Origin: Caldanaerobacter subterraneus
Lineage (GTDB): Bacteria; Bacillota; Thermoanaerobacteria; Thermoanaerobacterales; Thermoanaerobacteraceae
Reading direction: 5' to 3'
Assembly: GCF_004345675.1 (NCBI RefSeq)
Contig: NZ_SLWU01000008.1
Location: forward strand, 1 to 64,000
Length of the DNA stretch: 64,000 nt
The notes under the pieces are model-generated. The model did not search any database. It saw nothing but the letters and a program-made list of their open reading frames with translations, and was not told the origin of the DNA. The position numbers and the translations under genes were made by a program. This document shows positions 62,861 through 64,000 of the stretch, piece by piece (position 1 is the stretch's first letter; the number at the start of each line of letters is the position of its first letter).

Positions 62861-63553
62861 TTATTCATAATTATTTCTTATAATTAACTCAACCTTCTCA
62901 ATTTCGTGGTTTTTCATGTCAAGTGCATCGATCATACCAAGAACTGTTTTTGATATAAATTCCTGTACAAATGGATTCATAGGTACCGGGTGACCATTTA
63001 TTCTCAGAAGAGCCCTTTTTGGCTGGCTCTTACAGTTTATATCATCTGCAGCTCCCTGGACCTTTGCCATTGCAAAGTCCCTGCATGATTCAAAACCACA
63101 CTTTTTACAGTTAAGCCCCTGCAGCAAACAGTAACTTCTGTTCTTTATGACTTCAATGAGTTCATCCAATTCTTCCTCCTTAAGGGAGAATGGATCCACC
63201 TTTCTTATCGTGAATTCATTTTCAGTGGAAGTAGAAATGTTTGCATGGGGCATCTCTTTAAAACCCTCGATAACCAGGAAATCGAAATCCCCAAGAAGCT
63301 GGATAGTACCTACAAGTTCATCAAGCACCATTTTCCTACCAAGAAGAAAAAAGGTTTCTTCTCCACTACCGACTACAAGCTCTGCCCCTGCTTCTCTGTG
63401 TTTACCAGTGTCTTTATCTGCAAAATCAAAGCCTGTATGGGTGTGTTTCAGGGTGGCAACCCTGTACCCCTCATCCACTAATTTTCTAACAATTTTTGTT
63501 ACAAGAGTGGTTTTACCTGTATCTTTTGTTCCTATAACACCTATTATCTTCAA
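62861..63553 (-). CDS. mobB: Molybdopterin-guanine dinucleotide synthesis protein MobB with iron-sulfur-like C-terminus
   Basis: A 230-residue GTP-binding adaptor with Walker A GTKDTGKTTLV, LKHTHTGFDF and FLVIEGFKE. Residues ~148-175 hold CKKCGFESC plus further cysteine, resembling a 4Fe-4S motif; this extended form resembles archaeal MobB more than the short bacterial one. The start is TTG, with AGGAGG 8 nt upstream. It is separated from tupA by the riboswitch region. No mobA is visible in the window. Confidence 0.87.
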   Translation of the reverse strand: MKIIGVIGTKDTGKTTLVTKIVRKLVDEGYRVATLKHTHTGFDFADKDTGKHREAGAELVVGSGEETFFLLGRKMVLDELVGTIQLLGDFDFLVIEGFKEMPHANISTSTENEFTIRKVDPFSLKEEELDELIEVIKNRSYCLLQGLNCKKCGFESCRDFAMAKVQGAADDINCKSQPKRALLRINGHPVPMNPFVQEFISKTVLGMIDALDMKNHEIEKVELIIRNNYE

Positions 63554-63689
63554 TTTTAATACCTCCTAGGGTATTGACAGTTTGTCAGATATGCTTCCTC
63601 CTTTAAGGGCTATCAAACCTTACAACATTTGATACCAAAAGATTTGAGAAAATTTGAGAAAAAAGAAAGATTCCCTCCCCTTGGAGTCG

Positions 63690-63990
63690 AAGTTGGTAGT
63701 TGTCGAATGTCAGGCACATTAAGCCTCCTGAAGTAGATGTCGATGAATGTCCTGTATGCAGCACTCCTCCTCTCTTTTTGCGCAGTTTCGGCAAAGACCT
63801 TGAGGACTACCAGAAGCTACAACGTAAAGTGTATAAACATAAGTGGGCACCTGAAAAGCCCTCTCCTAAAAAATCATCATACTTATCGTTGCCCTTTCTG
63901 CGACTATGCTCTAAATCTGTAGAAAGCCACTTTTACTATTATAAAACATTCTCGCAAGTTCAGGTTTCTCACAGCTCTTCTACAAGCATT
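63690..63990 (+). pseudogene. Possible degraded zinc-ribbon transposase fragment at the window edge
   Basis: Two overlapping frames give pieces of what may once have been one protein: VDVDECPVCSTPPLFLRSFGK in one, then YRCPFCDYALNL in the other, followed after a stop by FTIIKHSRKFRFLTALLQAF. Paired CPxC motifs suggest the start of a transposase-like zinc ribbon. No frame is complete and no family is assigned. Between 63554 and 63690 I see only the mobB leader. Confidence 0.3.
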
Positions 63991-64000
63991 TGAAACCTCA

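Noticed and set aside
1-64000. tRNA, rRNA or CRISPR arrays
   Set aside because: No cloverleaf-like sequence with CCA/TTC arms, no rRNA segments and no regularly spaced identical repeats were seen on either strand.

Overview
The window looks like the chromosome of a spore-forming, thermophilic, low-GC Firmicute of the Thermoanaerobacter/Caldanaerobacter type. The evidence is the AT-rich sequence with strong GGAGG ribosome binding sites, the complete spoIIGA-sigE-sigG sporulation block, spoIIP, and other sporulation families (YIEGIA, DUF3189, YlmC/YmxH, YhcN/YlaJ). The cell-wall ligase MurE carries the DNPR motif of meso-diaminopimelate enzymes. Nearly every gene lies on the minus strand; the exceptions are ychF and one transposase. 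The genus is inferred from gene content and order, not from a database search.

Layout, left to right in + coordinates (most operons read right to left). 1-8.3 kb: gpsA, plsY, der, a PDZ/radical-SAM/DUF512 protein, two DUF3189 paralogs, a YIEGIA membrane protein with its small partner, spoIIP and a DUF1614 protein. 8.3-14.9 kb: phosphate regulon (pstS, pstC, pstA, pstB, phoU, phoR, phoP) with two four-repeat PhoP boxes of exact 11-nt period. 14.9-18.2 kb: nrdR, ylmC, sigG, sigE, spoIIGA. 18.3-33.9 kb: division and cell-wall cluster from mraZ to ftsZ, without murF, murB or murC. 34-37.2 kb: two M16 peptidase-like proteins and a spore lipoprotein. 37.3-44.6 kb: ychF, a DUF2089/DUF4097/SHOCT trio, thiI with a cysteine desulfurase and a CsoR-type regulator, an unknown secreted-type beta protein and a metallo-hydrolase. 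44.7-49.8 kb: an acetoin-dehydrogenase-like operon with a degenerate sigma-54 promoter, paired upstream palindromes and the remnant of its AcoR-type activator. 49.8-63.6 kb: molybdenum/tungsten island.

The molybdenum/tungsten island holds moaA, moaC, mogA/moaB, two moeA genes, two MOSC proteins and mobB. It also holds a wrecked Mod/Wtp-type ABC transporter (nonsense codon, frameshifts, deletion fusion) and an intact TupABC-type tungstate transporter. The Tup operon is preceded by what looks like a molybdenum-cofactor riboswitch with an intrinsic terminator. An insertion sequence sits between the two moeA genes, in the opposite orientation to the operon it splits. The picture is loss of one oxyanion importer with a second importer, apparently under cofactor feedback, still intact.

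The strongest regulatory observations are: a sigG leader in which one arm of a perfect 11-bp inverted repeat lies between the ribosome binding site and start codon, while the other arm is present only on read-through transcripts from sigE; the Moco-type riboswitch; the PhoP boxes; an MraZ operator of 10-nt period; the aco sigma-54/UAS arrangement; and two genes whose ribosome binding sites point to non-canonical start codons (ATA and ATT).
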